A stretch of 64,000 nucleotides of DNA. It comes from Vanilla planifolia (Eukaryota > Streptophyta > Magnoliopsida > Asparagales > Orchidaceae). Each line of letters opens with the position of its first letter. The first letter of the stretch is position 1. Both the position numbers and the translations under genes were made by a program. The stretch is from the NCBI GenBank assembly GCA_023846275.1, contig JAIUJO010000069.1, forward strand, positions 1,767,242 to 1,831,241. Reading direction: 5' to 3'. This document shows positions 1 to 12,927 of this stretch, piece by piece. Under the pieces are notes generated by a model, which was not told where the DNA came from, did no database searches, and worked only from the letters and a program-made list of their open reading frames with translations.

Positions 1-1840
1 ATTATGAAGCTATCAATGACTCTCCTATTGGAAACATATTACTTAGATAATTTATTAGAGCCAATATAATCTTTCTTCCAAGGACCTGTTGCACTAAATC
101 TTTTAAAGATTATAGACTAATTTGCACTTATAAATTCTTTTAAAAAACTTTTAAGTTATTATTTGTTAGCCTACAATCTTTCTTGTCCACACACTCATCT
201 CAATGGAACAATCAACTTTTACAAAGGAGAAATCAAATAAATATCTTTTTGCATAAGAACTACTTTGATGTTTTAAATTGCAAGGTCAAATTAATAACTC
301 TATTATCAAACCATACATAGAAACTCATTCAAACATATATCATGCAAGTTTCCTAAAAAGTAATACATAAGTTTAATTTTAATAGTCAATTTATTAATCT
401 AGTCATAAGTATCTATAAAAAAAATTAACTACTATTCATTAATTTCAGAGACAACGGTGCTCTTAATCATCCCATTGCTAAAGCAAGGTTACCATCTATC
501 TTTAAACCTATTCCTTTTTATAACTAAAGCACTAAGAAGAGGTTTAAGCAATCTACATATATAAGGTGTAGTGAATCACTACGCAACTTCGAGAGGTTAT
601 AAACCAGATTCCTATTTGGACATAATAGTTAAATTTTATCCTCTTCTCAATAGGTGTAAAAAAGTCCATTCGAAGTATCAATATATTTTTCTTTAGGATC
701 TATGACTAATCACATTTGGAAATTATTGTATAAAATATTTTTTCTTTTGAGAGTAAATAAATAAAACACAAGTAGGAGAATAACATTAAGAAGCTCTTAA
801 GATTCAAAAGGCACTACCATCCAATCTCTTTACTTGAAAGCACCTTATCAAAGGTAAGAAGTAGGTTGTTCACTTACAAAACTACAATAACAAAACATGC
901 ATAAAGATAATTGGATAGAGGAAGAGTGATGAATGAGTTTCTTTAGAGGAATATTCATCTACCATCCAAAATGCCCTTAATAATGGGAAGGCTCTTATTA
1001 ATTTATTACAGTTTGCTAACAATTATAGGAATTTGAATTTTTAATTTGAAGATAAATGGACCTTCTATGCATATAGTGTCTCTCAAATTGTTTATTTTAT
1101 GGATTCTCCTAGGTGTACAAACTTATTGAACCATTTTTCTATGATCCATGGCATTAAACAAAACAAACATTAAAAGGTTCATCAATTTCTTCCACCCTGG
1201 TGGAATAGTGGTCTCAAAAACTCTGTATCTATTTTTGTGCCTTGACTTCTTCCTTCTCTCATATCTTGCAACATTTGGAAGTTAAAAATTTAAAACTAAT
1301 GAATAGAAAAAATTCCTAGTAAATTCTATTATAAATAGAGTTCAACATAATATCTATGCCATTTTCAATTGTAGTGTAAGCAAGTAGAGAAGCTCAATAA
1401 ATCTTCAATTGGTAAAAATATTCATTGCTTCCTCTAATTTTTAGGTGCGAAAGCAAAACATTTAAGGTAGTTCAGTGGACTCCCCCAACATAATCTTTTG
1501 TGGTCATGTGATCGAAGACCACTTGGGTGAAATAATCAATGCATTGTCAATTTATGAAGGATCTAATATAAATATAGAAGATAAGCCATGATAGTATTAT
1601 TTGTTTTAAACTTAAGGGACAATATAGGCTATCGAGCATTATTGTAGAATCCAATAGTAAATCAATCCATGTAATGATTTGCTAAAGAATTGCAATCCCT
1701 TGGCATATGTTAACCTTTTTGAATGACATAAATTCATTTTAGTGTAATGTGATTTGATTCTAGCACATATTATGAGAAGGCTATGTAGTAGTAAACCAAT
1801 TAGCTTAACTCGCTAGCAATCATATTCATTTAAACATTCT
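1..1840 (+). mobile_element. LINE (plant L1 type), 3' part: reverse transcriptase and RNase H, broken
   Basis: Remnant of a non-LTR retrotransposon ORF2, entering the window inside the reverse transcriptase. Positions 60-140 read ANIIFLPRTCCTKSFKDYR, the RT block usually seen as 'SLIPK...DFRPISL'. Positions 194-229 read LISMEQSTFTKE, the 'LISPNQSAFVKGR' block, in another frame. The following 'AQEL' reads A-stop-EL, with TAA at 254-256 where CAA is expected. Near the 3' end, IVESNSKS (1,641-1,664) and HIL-stop-EGYVVVNQLA (1,764-1,805) share one frame and match the 'LIVESDSK' and 'HIYREGNxVADxLA' motifs of the RNase H domain that some plant L1 elements carry after the RT. Stretches 61-230 and 821-880 match 10,008-10,180 and 10,641-10,700 of the second LINE. 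It is clearly dead, with frames shifting repeatedly. The family call is firm; the exact 3' end is not. Confidence 0.78.
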
Positions 1841-2737
1841 AGATTCATAAAAAAATTCTAAAAAGTTTCAAATATTTAATTTAAAATGATAAGAAGAGAT
1901 GTCCATATATTATTGAGTAATCATAATGAAAGTCATCTAATGAATCCTTCCATAATCAAACTTGTGAAATTCCTTAATAAGTTCATTGGGTTGTCTTGGA
2001 TCCTTCTTTTGGAAATCACTGTGAAGTTGGGGTTGACAAAAAAGCAGAAAATTCTTGGAAAACCAACCACAAAATTTTATCATATTTTTAGCTCTTTTAA
2101 AACAATTAAATTCCAATAAACTATCTAGGGCTTTATAGCTCATGCCAAACAGGTCATATTTTTGGCTAATGGAATGAACCTATTTACATTTGCTCATCTC
2201 ATTCAAGGGAAACCAATTTCAAGATTTTTCCAAAAGAACACTAATCAAACCCATTTCAAGATTTTTTTTTGTCAAACATGAACTTGGTTTTAACCAAAAT
2301 GCAAAGACATAAAATTTTGACTACTTTTGTTGATGTAAATTGAGTATAAATTGTATTAAAATTATATTAAAAATGTTTTTGATACTATTAATACCTTAAA
2401 TTAGGAAGCTACCAATGAAATTATTTTTCACTGTAGAATTTGGATGGGTAAAGAATGAGAAAGACCTTCACTTTGTTAGTAATGTGTTGCTTATTTGATC
2501 TAATAGAAAATGAAACTATTTATTAATTCAATCACATGGCAATTTTCTAGAAGCTCATCAATGGTATGACTTGATTCTTTTGCCTATTCATCATCTTAAT
2601 CAACCCAATGTAAGGACAAGTTCAATGGCAACAATTAGGTACAATGGCTTTATTAAAAAATACATCAAACTTTATATTTCATTTGCATAATTAAGTGATT
2701 TGTTTGAATACATTACACTTCTTAATTGATTTTAAAT

Positions 2738-2824
2738 ATGTGGCATGGCACATACCATTTTTAAATTTTAATTCATCATAAGATGGTTATTATCTAAAAA
2801 TGTGGCATGGCACATACCATTTTG
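2738..2824 (+). repeat. Short direct duplication, offset 62 bp
   Basis: The 24-25 bp word beginning 'atgtggcatggcacatacca' occurs at 2,738-2,762 and again, apparently unchanged, at 2,800-2,824. Only the word itself is obviously shared; the DNA between the copies is ordinary AT-rich sequence. Near-perfect identity in so decayed a region points to a recent local duplication. Confidence 0.7.
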
Positions 2825-4930
2825 ACATGTATAGAATGCTTCTAAGGTTTTTTGAGGTTGTCCAACTTTGACAATACATGAATACACTGGTCAAACTTAT
2901 CCAATTTAGCATACTATCTTAGTTGGACCAGTTTAGTTCTTTAATTAGCATTTCTTATCACTTCACCAATATTTTAATAGAGTGTTTGCTGTGATGATTA
3001 TGTTCATACAGTGATTCAATTAATCATGCTCTTATGTTTGTTTATATCATTTGAATGGATAAGTTTTGTGGAATCAACCATGGTCACTATGAATACCTCT
3101 ATGTATTGCATTTATTCAAACAAATATATTGAATGGGACATACAATTATTTTAATGAGAAACTCCAAATCATTGAATTGTAACCAATTAGCTTACAACAT
3201 CAATTCAAATTAGCACATTGAATGCTTTACGATGCTCATCCTTTTTCTCACATATCAACTTTTGCCTTTAGAACACTCCATTATTACACTAATGAATTTC
3301 AACTACTAAACTCTATGATAATCTCCATATAAAATAGTATTCAATTTTTTAAAAGTGATGGTTAAGAAAAATTTTACATGACCTTGTATTGTTGAAAAAG
3401 TTGATCAAATGATTTCAGAGGATGTTAATCACTTAAAATAAATATAAGTATAATTTGAGTAAATCTTTATTAATGATTTTGGGAAAATTTCTATTTTATT
3501 TTAAAGTAAATTTATTTTCCTTAAAGTTTAGGAAAAAAGTAAAAATTATAAATTTGAAAAAAATGTAAAAATACACCAACACTTTTATAATGTTCAACTT
3601 AATTCCAAGCATACATTCACCCCAAATAAAAGCCAAACAAATGAAAAACCAATTAGCATAGTCCTTTTGCAAAAAAAAAACAACCATCACAAGATTGAAA
3701 TAAAATAAAAGGTCAATAATAGTCTTTCAAAGAAATAAAACAAACAGAAGAAGAAAAATTGTAATGACACAATTCAAATTTGATGCATAAAATAATATTA
3801 TGTTTGACATAATATTTAACAAAGAATAAATGTATTATGCTTTTCCTGAATAAAGTAATAAATAAAAAGACACCTACAAATAAGATTTCAATTTACTAGC
3901 TTTAAAAAATTCATAAACATTTCACCAATATTTTTATGTTAAAAATGTACAAAATATAGACACATTAAAAGTAGAAACCAAACTTCCCAATTTGCTATTA
4001 TGGGTCAAATGACACTAATTTAATAGAAATTATTGAAATGTAGTCCTTTGTGCAAAAAAAATTGTTGGCTAGCTCAATAGTTTTTATAAAGAAGTCCTTA
4101 TCAAACATTATTACGACATTTAGAATCTAGAGTATATCATAATAAATTGTTGTCATATGATTGATTTTTATATGGATCGTTAGATCAAAAATGGCATGAT
4201 CAAACCAAGGTAAATGATAGACACATTATTGATTTTACTTTTGACTTCTAAATCAAAAAAATGCATGGTAAAATACAACTACATGTGAGCTACATGATTA
4301 ACTTTAACTTAGACCATTAGATCACAATAGCTTCATAATCAAATAAATAAATTTAAATTTTATGCAAATTAGAAAGTTGGAGGAAATTTAGACCATCAGA
4401 TCATGAAACTTATGTGATTAAATGATTTGAAATAAATTATTTGTTTAGAAAGAAGAATGAGTTCTCAAACATTTGATCATGAAAACAATGTGATCGAACC
4501 ACTAGGTTTGGATCTACATGATTTGGATAGACATATAATATTTTAACTATTCAATTTACTAATAGATTTAACACCACACTTACATACACATTTTCGAAGT
4601 GATATATGAAAAAAGAATTCAGAAGTTTAGTCTAATAATGCTTATTTCTGCACAAGATAGCTCTACATCATTGTTTATAAGTGCGCATAAAATTTGTCAA
4701 ACATATGGGGCCCCTAATACATTTAGGAGATCGCCACCCTTTCCAACTACTAAGTCTATAACAGTAGAAGAGTAATTTTGTGACTTAATACGGTTGCTTG
4801 AAAGGTCAAGAGTTATTTCTTGATATGATAATGTGATTCTTTAGATTTTTGTTACACTAATAGCTTTAATAGAAACATGTTATGCATGATGGTGTAAGAT
4901 CGTCTAAGAGTTAGAATAAGGAAAAATGAT

Positions 4931-4934
<4 letters not shown>

Positions 4935-4968
<34 letters not shown>
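4935..4968. repeat. TA dinucleotide microsatellite
   Basis: Uninterrupted alternating TA of about 34 bp. No associated gene or transposon end is visible. Confidence 0.95.
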
Positions 4969-4972
<4 letters not shown>

Positions 4973-5284
4973 TGTGTGCGAGTACAATTGAATCACTTTA
5001 TAAAGAAAAGGTAATAACATTTATTATTGATTATTTAGTATGTTCATTTTTTAAATGGTTTAATTTTGCTTTTAAGAAAATGATAAAAATTACTATCACC
5101 ATAAACATATGGAGAATTAAAGCGGTTTTGATGATAATAGCCAAATAACTAATGTTTAACATAGTCATAAAGCATGAATATATTTAATCTAAATAAGTGA
5201 CAGAGAGGAGCTTCATTGAGACATAAAAAACTTTTGCAAGTAGGATGTTATGTTGTTGAAACCTAGTCACACCTAGCCATGGTT

Positions 5285-5600
5285 GTTAGTTTGATCATAA
5301 CAAACTTTATGTATTAATAAAAGATTTGGTTGACTAAATTTTTAGATGTTAAAGGGTTGGTATGGTTTTTCAAGAAAGAAATTAAAGAAAAAAACGAGCA
5401 AAAATCAAATCTCATGAAGATCATCTTAATTAGAATAGTAAAGATCAAGTGATACATCTTGAATTTAATTTTATGCATTTTTAATTTTATTTTTTATTGC
5501 AATGCTAAGGTTAATTTAACTATTAATGCAAGCTACAAAAATGAAATTAAAATTTGAATTATCTACATTAGAAAATATTTTAGTTTTTAATATCTTTTAT
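5285..5600 (+). repeat. Dispersed repeat, copy A (possible LTR fragment)
   Basis: Begins with gtttgatcataacaaac at 5,289-5,305. Copies B (12,928) and C (62,811) begin almost identically. Copies A and C then share, in order, an 'aaatc(t/a)catgaagatcatctt'-like block and a 'gctaaggttaattt...acaaaaatgaaattaaaatt' block, so homology runs for at least 300 bp. A GATGATAACAAA box close to the 5' end is frequent in plant LTRs. The stretch to about 7,000 ends with 'aggtcaaaccaccaaaa...cttgtgta', which resembles the 3' part of some plant LTRs, so the whole 5.28-7.0 kb interval could be a worn solo LTR. The dispersed-repeat status is seen directly; the LTR interpretation is inference. Confidence 0.55.
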
Positions 5601-8040
5601 CATCATATGTTGACCATCATACGACTCATTTTCCTATCTTTCAAAATTAATATTTCAAAAAAAAATTAATTAAATATAAAAATTGATAAAATAATTCTAA
5701 TTGAATTAACTAACCTAAATCTACATAGCAAATGTTTGGTCTAATAATTCTAAACCTACTCGCTACTACAATTAGATCGAGGCATCACTCAAGACCATGG
5801 GTGGAAGTATATTGAATCAAGGCACAACACAGTATATTCATGAATAAATTAATCATGTTACCATTAACAAATTTGGAGAAATTCAAAAGCAAAAACCTAA
5901 GAGTAGCAACACTAAAATTAGACTATTTTAAAAGAACACCAGATGTTTTATAATGACCAAAAAGAAGAGCAAGTACATCATGTTTGACTAAAATATAATT
6001 ATTCTTCTACGTCGCTAACTTTCCAATTTAATTAATGATGTGAGTTGTCTGGTGATACAATTTTGTAATCAAATGGTTTCCAACTCGTTTACCATTTTTA
6101 AAGCAATAATTTCATCAGTAATTAGATCACGCAATCTTGTGATTGCATGGTCAACATTTAATCCACAAATAAAATTAAATCCAACTATCAGATCATAATT
6201 TAGATCTAATGGTCTAGATGAAATCATAATTTGAAAATTTCTCCAGTTTATTCAAAACTATCACTTTATGCAAGTTTGACTATCGAATGGTCCAAGATAC
6301 TTCTCATCACATTGATGTGAGAGAACTATTATTTAACTATTATTTATTTTCCCTTATAACTCTTGTTCAAATAATTCTATGCTTCCAATTAAAAGACATT
6401 CTTCAAATCCTAATGGTTAATCGATCAGTTCGGTAAGTAATATTAGTCGATATAAAATGTTTATAAATATGATTATCAATAAACCAAAGGATCGATGAAA
6501 ATTTTACAAGAGTATAAAGAAAATGATTTTTGTAATGGTATTGAAGCCATTAATAGCTAGTGCTCATCATCACTTCCATTTGTGGTGTCATTTATCATCA
6601 AACTCAAATTATTGCTTAAGATCAATTAAGCTCTCATTTTCTAATTGATAAAATTAAAATATTTGTACCTTATTGAGCATTTCGTTAAGCATAAGAATTA
6701 GACTTCATAGATTCTTATTGTTGTTTTCCTTTCATCATTTTATATATCCTTTTTTATTGTAAACCATTTGTGGCATGTTTTTTCTATTTAATTATTCTAA
6801 GGGTTTAGCCTATCTAGGATTTTGTAAGTTTTTATATAAGTGTTATTGTATTCTTGGACTTTTCCTTAGGTAAACATAGGATTGATTTTAGGTCAAACCA
6901 CCAAAAAATATCTTGTGTATACTTTAAAATTATTGTTGTCTTTTGATTTAATAATTTCCATAAAAATTTATTATCAAATAAATATTAAAGTATTTAAAAA
7001 GAAAAATTAAAATGTGTCTAAAATTACTTTTAGGAATTTGTTCAAGCTTATTAAAAATACTTTAAAATATTTTTTAAAATATTTATATAAAAAATAAATT
7101 TTTTTAATATTAATTCTTGATCCCTTTTCATAAACCACATTTAACATGATGCAAGAAGCTCATTAGATTAAGATTAATGCTGGAACCTCAAATGAATTGT
7201 AAATTGAATATCAAAAGAAAGGAGCATTGTGAAGCATAAGGAAGCAAGTCGATATTTTCAATTTCGAGTTAATAGCGTAAAGGACATCTGGCCAAACTTA
7301 AGGAATACTAAAAGAAAATGAACAATTTTGAGAGAAAGTTTTTATTTCATAATTTTTTAAATTGACAATTTGTAGGTATTTATTCAATTATTTTAAGCAT
7401 TATTGATATTCAAATTGATAAAAAAAATTGTACATTTTTACATGACATTTCAAAAAAACAACAAACATAAACATTTAAGTGATAATGAGCCGATAACCTT
7501 TTTCAAGTTTGTTGTGAGCATGATGAAATTTGCAACATTGTTATAGGGTTATTCCATTATTTTCGACATTATTAGTGTAATTTCCTTAGTGCCTCTCTTT
7601 TATGGTGAATCTAGATAAGTCCTCCATCCTTGATAAACACAATAATGCCAATATCCTTGAAAAAAAGGCAATGTTCAATGATTACTTTGCTTCCAAATAG
7701 GATTCTCCCTTCAAACTCACTCTAGTAGCCTATGTTTTCACTTGGATGACCGAATTAGTAAGACTAAGAATCCAAAAAAAATTGCTTACTTTGGATTAGC
7801 CATGATGTGGTAAATTTGTGCTCTTAATATTTTCACTAAAATTAGGCAACATTTAATATTAGATGTACAATATTTGGAAAATCATAGTCTTTCAAATGGG
7901 AAACTTAAATTATTTCCCAATGTTTTGGCTTAATATAGAACCTTTGAAAGCTCCAATGTGCATGTTATTGGAGAACCTTCAAGTCCACCTTGTGAACAAG
8001 TAGTACCTACTCTCAATCTTGTCAACAGTCAACAACTCAT
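5601..8040. other. AT-rich intergenic stretch, no gene recognised
   Basis: No coding signal. Positions 6,120-6,230 carry 'tcagatcataatttagatct' and 'aatggtcta' boxes that are inverted relative to similar boxes near 4,160-4,400. Positions 6,830-6,960 have the LTR-like tail mentioned under dispersed repeat copy A. Sequence from about 7,650 to 8,040 may already belong to the 5' (ORF1) part of the LINE that follows, but no motif there is secure. Confidence 0.45.
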
Positions 8041-11000
8041 TAAAAGTAGATTCTACAGAAATCATCTTAAGAAGGCCCCATGGAAGTGTAGCGTATGTAT
8101 TTGTCAAACTTGTTAAAGATCTTTTAGATATTAGAATCAATAGAAAGATTGAGAGAAAAATGGATTTTGGAAAAAAAAATTAAGTATTTAAAATTTTTTG
8201 AAATACTATCTATGTAATTTTAAACATGGTTTCTCAACGGTCAAACATAAGAAGCAAAAAGGTTGGACCCTTGTTTGTAAGATAAGGTGAAGTTCATAAA
8301 ATCCCAGTTAGTTAAGCAGTTAGTAATGTGAAACGTCCAACTTTATTAGTCATCAATGTAGACACCGAAAGGTTGAATAATGAATGAAAATAGATGAGCC
8401 AAAAAATGGGTATAGAAATTGATAAGGGTATGATAGGTTCTTAAAATGCTTAAAACACCCTTGCCCCCATAATTGAAAGAAAAAACTCCCCCACTACATC
8501 AAAGATCATTAACACTTATTAGAAGAAACTAATTGTATAATGAATCATCTATTTGTTCATTTTTATTATTAACTTCAATGAGAAATTGTAAAGTAAAAGT
8601 AAAACATTTATATCTAACTTGAAACAAAGGACGGATGTGTAGCTTAAACAATTAGTGAAGGCTCAATCTCTCAAAATCATTAATAATGATCGCCAGGAAA
8701 AAGCACAGGCTCTTAAGCATTTCGAGATAGACCATAATGGATTTATAGTGGTTACCAAATACAAGTTAAACAAGAAATGCAACTAAATGGAATGTAAAAA
8801 ATTGGTTTTCTAGAAAACGACCTAAAAAAACTTTTAGGAATCTCATAATGTGAATATCACATATTATGACTATCAACTTCTTCATTATTTACATCAAGGG
8901 GTAGTTAGTATTGTAGTGTCTTGATGTTTTAATAACATGATCAAAATCCACAAAATTAAGTTAATTGTATTATGGGAAGCCTTTACAAGTGATAGACAAA
9001 TGGACATTGTTAGATGATATAATTGTTTGATTATTTTGAGGGCAACATTTCTAACAAAATATGGGTGTTGTAGTTGTAATTCTTACAATGCCAAAAAATG
9101 AAAATGAAGGCAAATGGCTTGACATGGTTATAGTGCATGATATGTAAATGATGTGTTACCTATTGAATCATGATTGGTTCATAGATTGTCCCACTATAAT
9201 GGTACAACATATGAACAATATCTCATCAAGCGACTCCCATATCGATCATTTCTCCATCAATAATAAAATATAATACTAAAAACTTTGTCTCTTAAGAACT
9301 TGGGTTGAAAAATTCTATCTCATGGTGGCTTAGAATTGGTGTCTTCCAACTGCTTCATTGGGAATAAGGGCCATACCTTACAAGCTAATGAGAGTTAAAA
9401 ATCGCTTGCAAGAATAAACTAAACCTTAATTTGGTAATATATCTTATAAGCTTCAATTGTAAAATAAGCATGTTATGACGAAGGAAAACAAATTCAAAGA
9501 GTTATAGATGAGTTATCACGGTTGGAAATAATAGTGCTTTCGATCAGCTAATCATTGTTGCTAAAATAGAGGTGATGTATTAGAGCCAGAAGACATCTAC
9601 TGTGTGACTCAAGGATGGTGATAAAAGCACTAATGTCTTCCACACAATGTCAATAATGTGAAAATGGATCTTAATACATGACTTAAAGATTCAACTACAA
9701 CTTGGGTCTTAAAAGAGGATTCAATTGCCAAATATGTGATGGATTGCTTAACCTCTAACTAGTCCCACTAACAGGTGCTTTGCTTTGTTTTTAAACTCAC
9801 TAAATAGTGCTATGATAAGTATTCAGGGTGTTAGAGTGGAGGAAATATAGCCAATTAATTTTTGCATGAATTCTTTAAGTTCTCATGGATTGGATGGCTT
9901 TAATGGTTTCATTTACAAGCATTATTTGGCCATAATTCAAGATGACATTTATGATGCTATGATTGTTTTTCTTGTTGATAGCCCATCACTTAAAGTATTC
10001 ACTAGTACTAATATAATCTTCCTTCCAAAGACTTATTATAGTAAATCTTTTGAAGATTTTAGAACAATTTTTTTCTATAGTTTCTTTTAAAAAATACTAC
10101 GTTTTTAGTTGTTAGCTTACAGTGTTTCCTACTCACTATTATCTCGATGGAGTAATCAACTTTTACTAACGAGAATTCACTAAAAATATCTTACTTGCAT
10201 AAGAACTACATAATGACAAGAGCCAAGGCAATAACCTATTATCAAGCTAAACTTTAGGAAAGTATTCAGTAGTATATCTTAGGGCTTTTTTAAACACAGA
10301 CTACACAACTTTAACTTCAATATTTAGTTTATAAATTTAAAGATGAGTATTAATAATAGACGCTGTTTGTTTGTCATTATTAATGAGAAAAAGTGAATCA
10401 TGAGTCCACCAAAGAAATTGTAAAACAAACTCCCATTTGTGCTTCGTAGATGGCTACATCATTTTCTCAAGTGGTGACAAATGGCCCATTAAAACTATCA
10501 AGTTATTTTTCTCTAAGCTCAAGAGGACATCAAGTTTTTAGATTAATATGAAAAAGCACTTGTTTATTTGATTTAAAAACATCAAACAGAAGCTTGAGAA
10601 CATCATCTCGGAACTCCTGGGACTCAAATGATGCTAAGTTCAAATCCCTTAACTTGAAAGCACATTATTTAAAGCTAAGAAATATGTGGTTCACCTCCAA
10701 TACTAGATTAATAATAATTACAAGGAGAAATTAATCTTAAAGGGAGTTAGTAATGGTTAGTCATGTCCTCTAATTAGTACTACTTTACACTCTAATGATA
10801 CCATATATTCCTAACAAGATTTTTAACGTACTAGAAAGTGTGAAAAATTCTTTTCTACATGCTAATAATGATTAGGTGAGCAAGAAGAATTTGGCCAATT
10901 ACAAATAAATTTGGTTCCTCTAGGAAAACGATAAATAAGTTGTTAAGAAATTGAAATATTTTAAGGATGCATGTAATGCAAGGCTTTGCTGGAAGGTCTA

Positions 11001-11100
11001 CTCCTCAAAGACTATCTCGACTAGAAACCTAAGTGGTAATTACTTCAACAAAAATTGTTATGGAGCATGCTCCTAACTTGGAATGATGTAAACAAAATCA
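8041..11100 (+). mobile_element. LINE (plant L1 type), longer copy: ORF1 tail, endonuclease and RT remnants, broken
   Basis: Order of recognisable pieces matches a plant L1. An ORF1-like segment VAYVFVKLVKDLLDIRI (8,088-8,138) recalls 'ARVCVEIDLSKPLPDRI'. EIDHNGFIVVTKY (8,724-8,762) recalls the stretch before the endonuclease start. SQKTSTV-stop-LKDGDKSTNVFH (about 9,584-9,643) is the 'QKSRVxWLKDGDKNTKFFH' box, with TGA at 9,605-9,607 in place of Trp. An open run at 9,866-10,090 contains GLDGFNGFIYKHY and STNIIFLPKTYYSKSFEDFR, the classic first RT blocks. HLCFVDGYIIFSSG (10,434-10,475) is the catalytic F/YADD box with the last Asp changed to Gly. Further 3', NARLCWKVYSS near 10,977 recalls 'NxALLAKxxWR'. 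No RNase H was found in this copy, which abuts a gypsy fossil. Both stop examples fit G-to-A or C-to-T decay. Confidence 0.85.
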
Positions 11101-11349
11101 TTCTCATTATTTACAAACATGGAACCAAATAAATATGAGTGGATGCATTTCACTAGCAGTTAAGCATGATACAAGCTTATAAGTAAATCTCTTATTCACA
11201 AGTTAGAAGCATAATGTAGAGTACTTGCCAGCGTTCAAAACATTACTTACTAATGTGGCAGCACTTAAATAATTAATTTCCATTTTATAACCTTTTGAGA
11301 CAGTTGAATTTAAATTACTAACTTATGAAACCACTTTGCCTTAAAGTTT

Positions 11350-12895
11350 AACATTAAATGCATTCAACATGATGCTTCTATAGTGGTGGAATTATAGTCA
11401 CACTCATCAAGAATTTATATAATGATTGCATAGATCTAGGTCGTACTTGTCATTAAGTCAATACCTAATCAACTTTTTGATGATTATTATTTGAAAGGTG
11501 GTTTTTGTTTTGCATATCCTGAATTTACATACCCCACACATCTCTTAAGGAATTTTTTATCTGATAAATACATACTGGAGGTCTCACTAGGCATTTTGGT
11601 TGAGTTAAAAAATTAAGATGTGTGATTGATTGATTTTGGGGGCCAAAATTTTACCAAAAAAGTTGTAACGATAGATTCTTAATGTCAAACAAGCGTCACA
11701 ACTAATTTAGGTAATTATAATCAATGCAAATATACACCATTATTTTAGCACAACAATCATGGAAAAATGTATGTTTGGACTTAGAATTAATAGCTTTCAA
11801 AATCATTAGAAATAATGACTCTATATTCATATTGACGAGTTTTCTAAAATGGCTCATGCCATATCTTACCATAAGACATCAAATACCTCCCGTATTATGA
11901 TGTGATTTCCTAATGAAATTGTGAAACTTCATGGCTTACCTCTAATAATTATTTTAGATCATCATATCAGATTTACTACGTACTTTTGAAAAATAGATTG
12001 GTGCCTAAATTAGCCAAAAGTTAAGTTTTTTTGTACTTATTATCCAAAAAATGGAGGGGCAGATAGATGTAGTCAATTAAAGTTTAGGTATCCTTTTTTG
12101 TAGCCTAGTAACGGAACATGTTGAAACTTAGAATCATTTATAGCATTCTACTCATTCCAATTCAAATGATTCAATTAATAGAACAATATTTTTGAGTCCT
12201 TAAAATCATCGTCAGCACCCAAATTATTTTATTCATTGACCTTATAATTTTAGCACTTCTTAGTTTGTTAAGCCTTTCATGCATCATATTTAGTTATTAC
12301 ATAAATATATTACTAAATAAATTAATTGAAATAATTAAATATATAAATAACAAGGAAATTCTCATTGATAACTAAGAAAGTTTGTTGAAAGTGATTACAT
12401 AATGATTTTTGTTAGGTTAGAGAGACACTAACTGGAGTCATTAAAATAGTACAAGCCTATAATATTGGAGCATTTAGAATTATATAAAGGATAACTGTGA
12501 ACATTTATATTTTGATTTTTGTAAAGATTATGAATTTAGAGCTACCTTTAATATTAAATAACTTGTTTCATTTATAAAACTATGCCAAATACCTAGTGAG
12601 ACTTTGAGCTTTCACCATCATTTCCAAGTAAAAATATCCCAACAATACATTTAGCCACATCTTGTGAGCATTGAGATCAAGTGGAGCTAGTCTTAGATGA
12701 TGAAACAATCTTAACATTGAATCACATATAACAAAGTTTTTTGGTGGGTTGATAGGAGCATCAAGTCCCTAAAGATACTAGGATTACTAAGGAGGAGCTT
12801 CACCCCCTAAATTTAGAGATGTTAAAGCAATATTAGAGATTTCAATATGACTCAATGGAGTTGAGCTCATTCTCACCTAGGGAGCGTGATATAGT
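11350..12895 (+). mobile_element. Ty3/gypsy retrotransposon fossil: integrase and chromodomain-like tail
   Basis: Broken fossil of a plant Ty3/gypsy element, probably a chromovirus. The left part (about 11,480-11,760) matches the linker and zinc-binding N-terminus of integrase: LLRNFLSDKY corresponds to 'LRELLVREAH'. The catalytic core follows, with DEFSKMAHA at 11,834-11,860 and HGLPLIII at 11,930-11,953, typical of gypsy integrase 'DRFSKMAHFI' and 'HGLPxxIVSDR'. The segment 12,735-12,885 resembles a C-terminal chromodomain and the following 'EDLxxLNPxLLExY' stretch. Reverse transcriptase and gag were not found, so only the 3' third or so is present. It carries multiple disabling changes and appears ancient. 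The GATAACAAAC-box repeat starts about 35 bp downstream, where a 3' LTR would be expected. Confidence 0.75.
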
Positions 12896-12927
12896 AGTTA
12901 TTATGTTATTAACTCCTATTTATAGTA

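Larger units (their letters stand above)
1841..5284. other. AT-rich intergenic stretch, no gene recognised
   Basis: No open frame here resembles a known protein. Two overlapping short open frames on opposite strands (1,886-2,119 plus; 1,937-2,143 minus) have no recognisable motif and are probably chance. The stretch may begin with the 3' tail of the LINE ending near 1,840. It contains a local 62-bp-offset duplication at 2,738-2,824, a TA microsatellite at 4,935-4,968, and several short 'ccattagatca' or 'ccatcagatca' boxes between 4,160 and 4,400 whose reverse complements recur near 6,120-6,230. Confidence 0.5.

Noticed and set aside
1886-2143. Overlapping open frames on opposite strands (77 and 68 codons)
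   Set aside because: Neither translation resembles a known family, there is no promoter or exon structure, and such lengths arise by chance in this much sequence.
9866-10090. Open frame of 74 codons as a separate host gene
   Set aside because: Its translation is the first part of a LINE reverse transcriptase and is in frame with the WLKDGDK-box segment upstream, so it belongs to the LINE.
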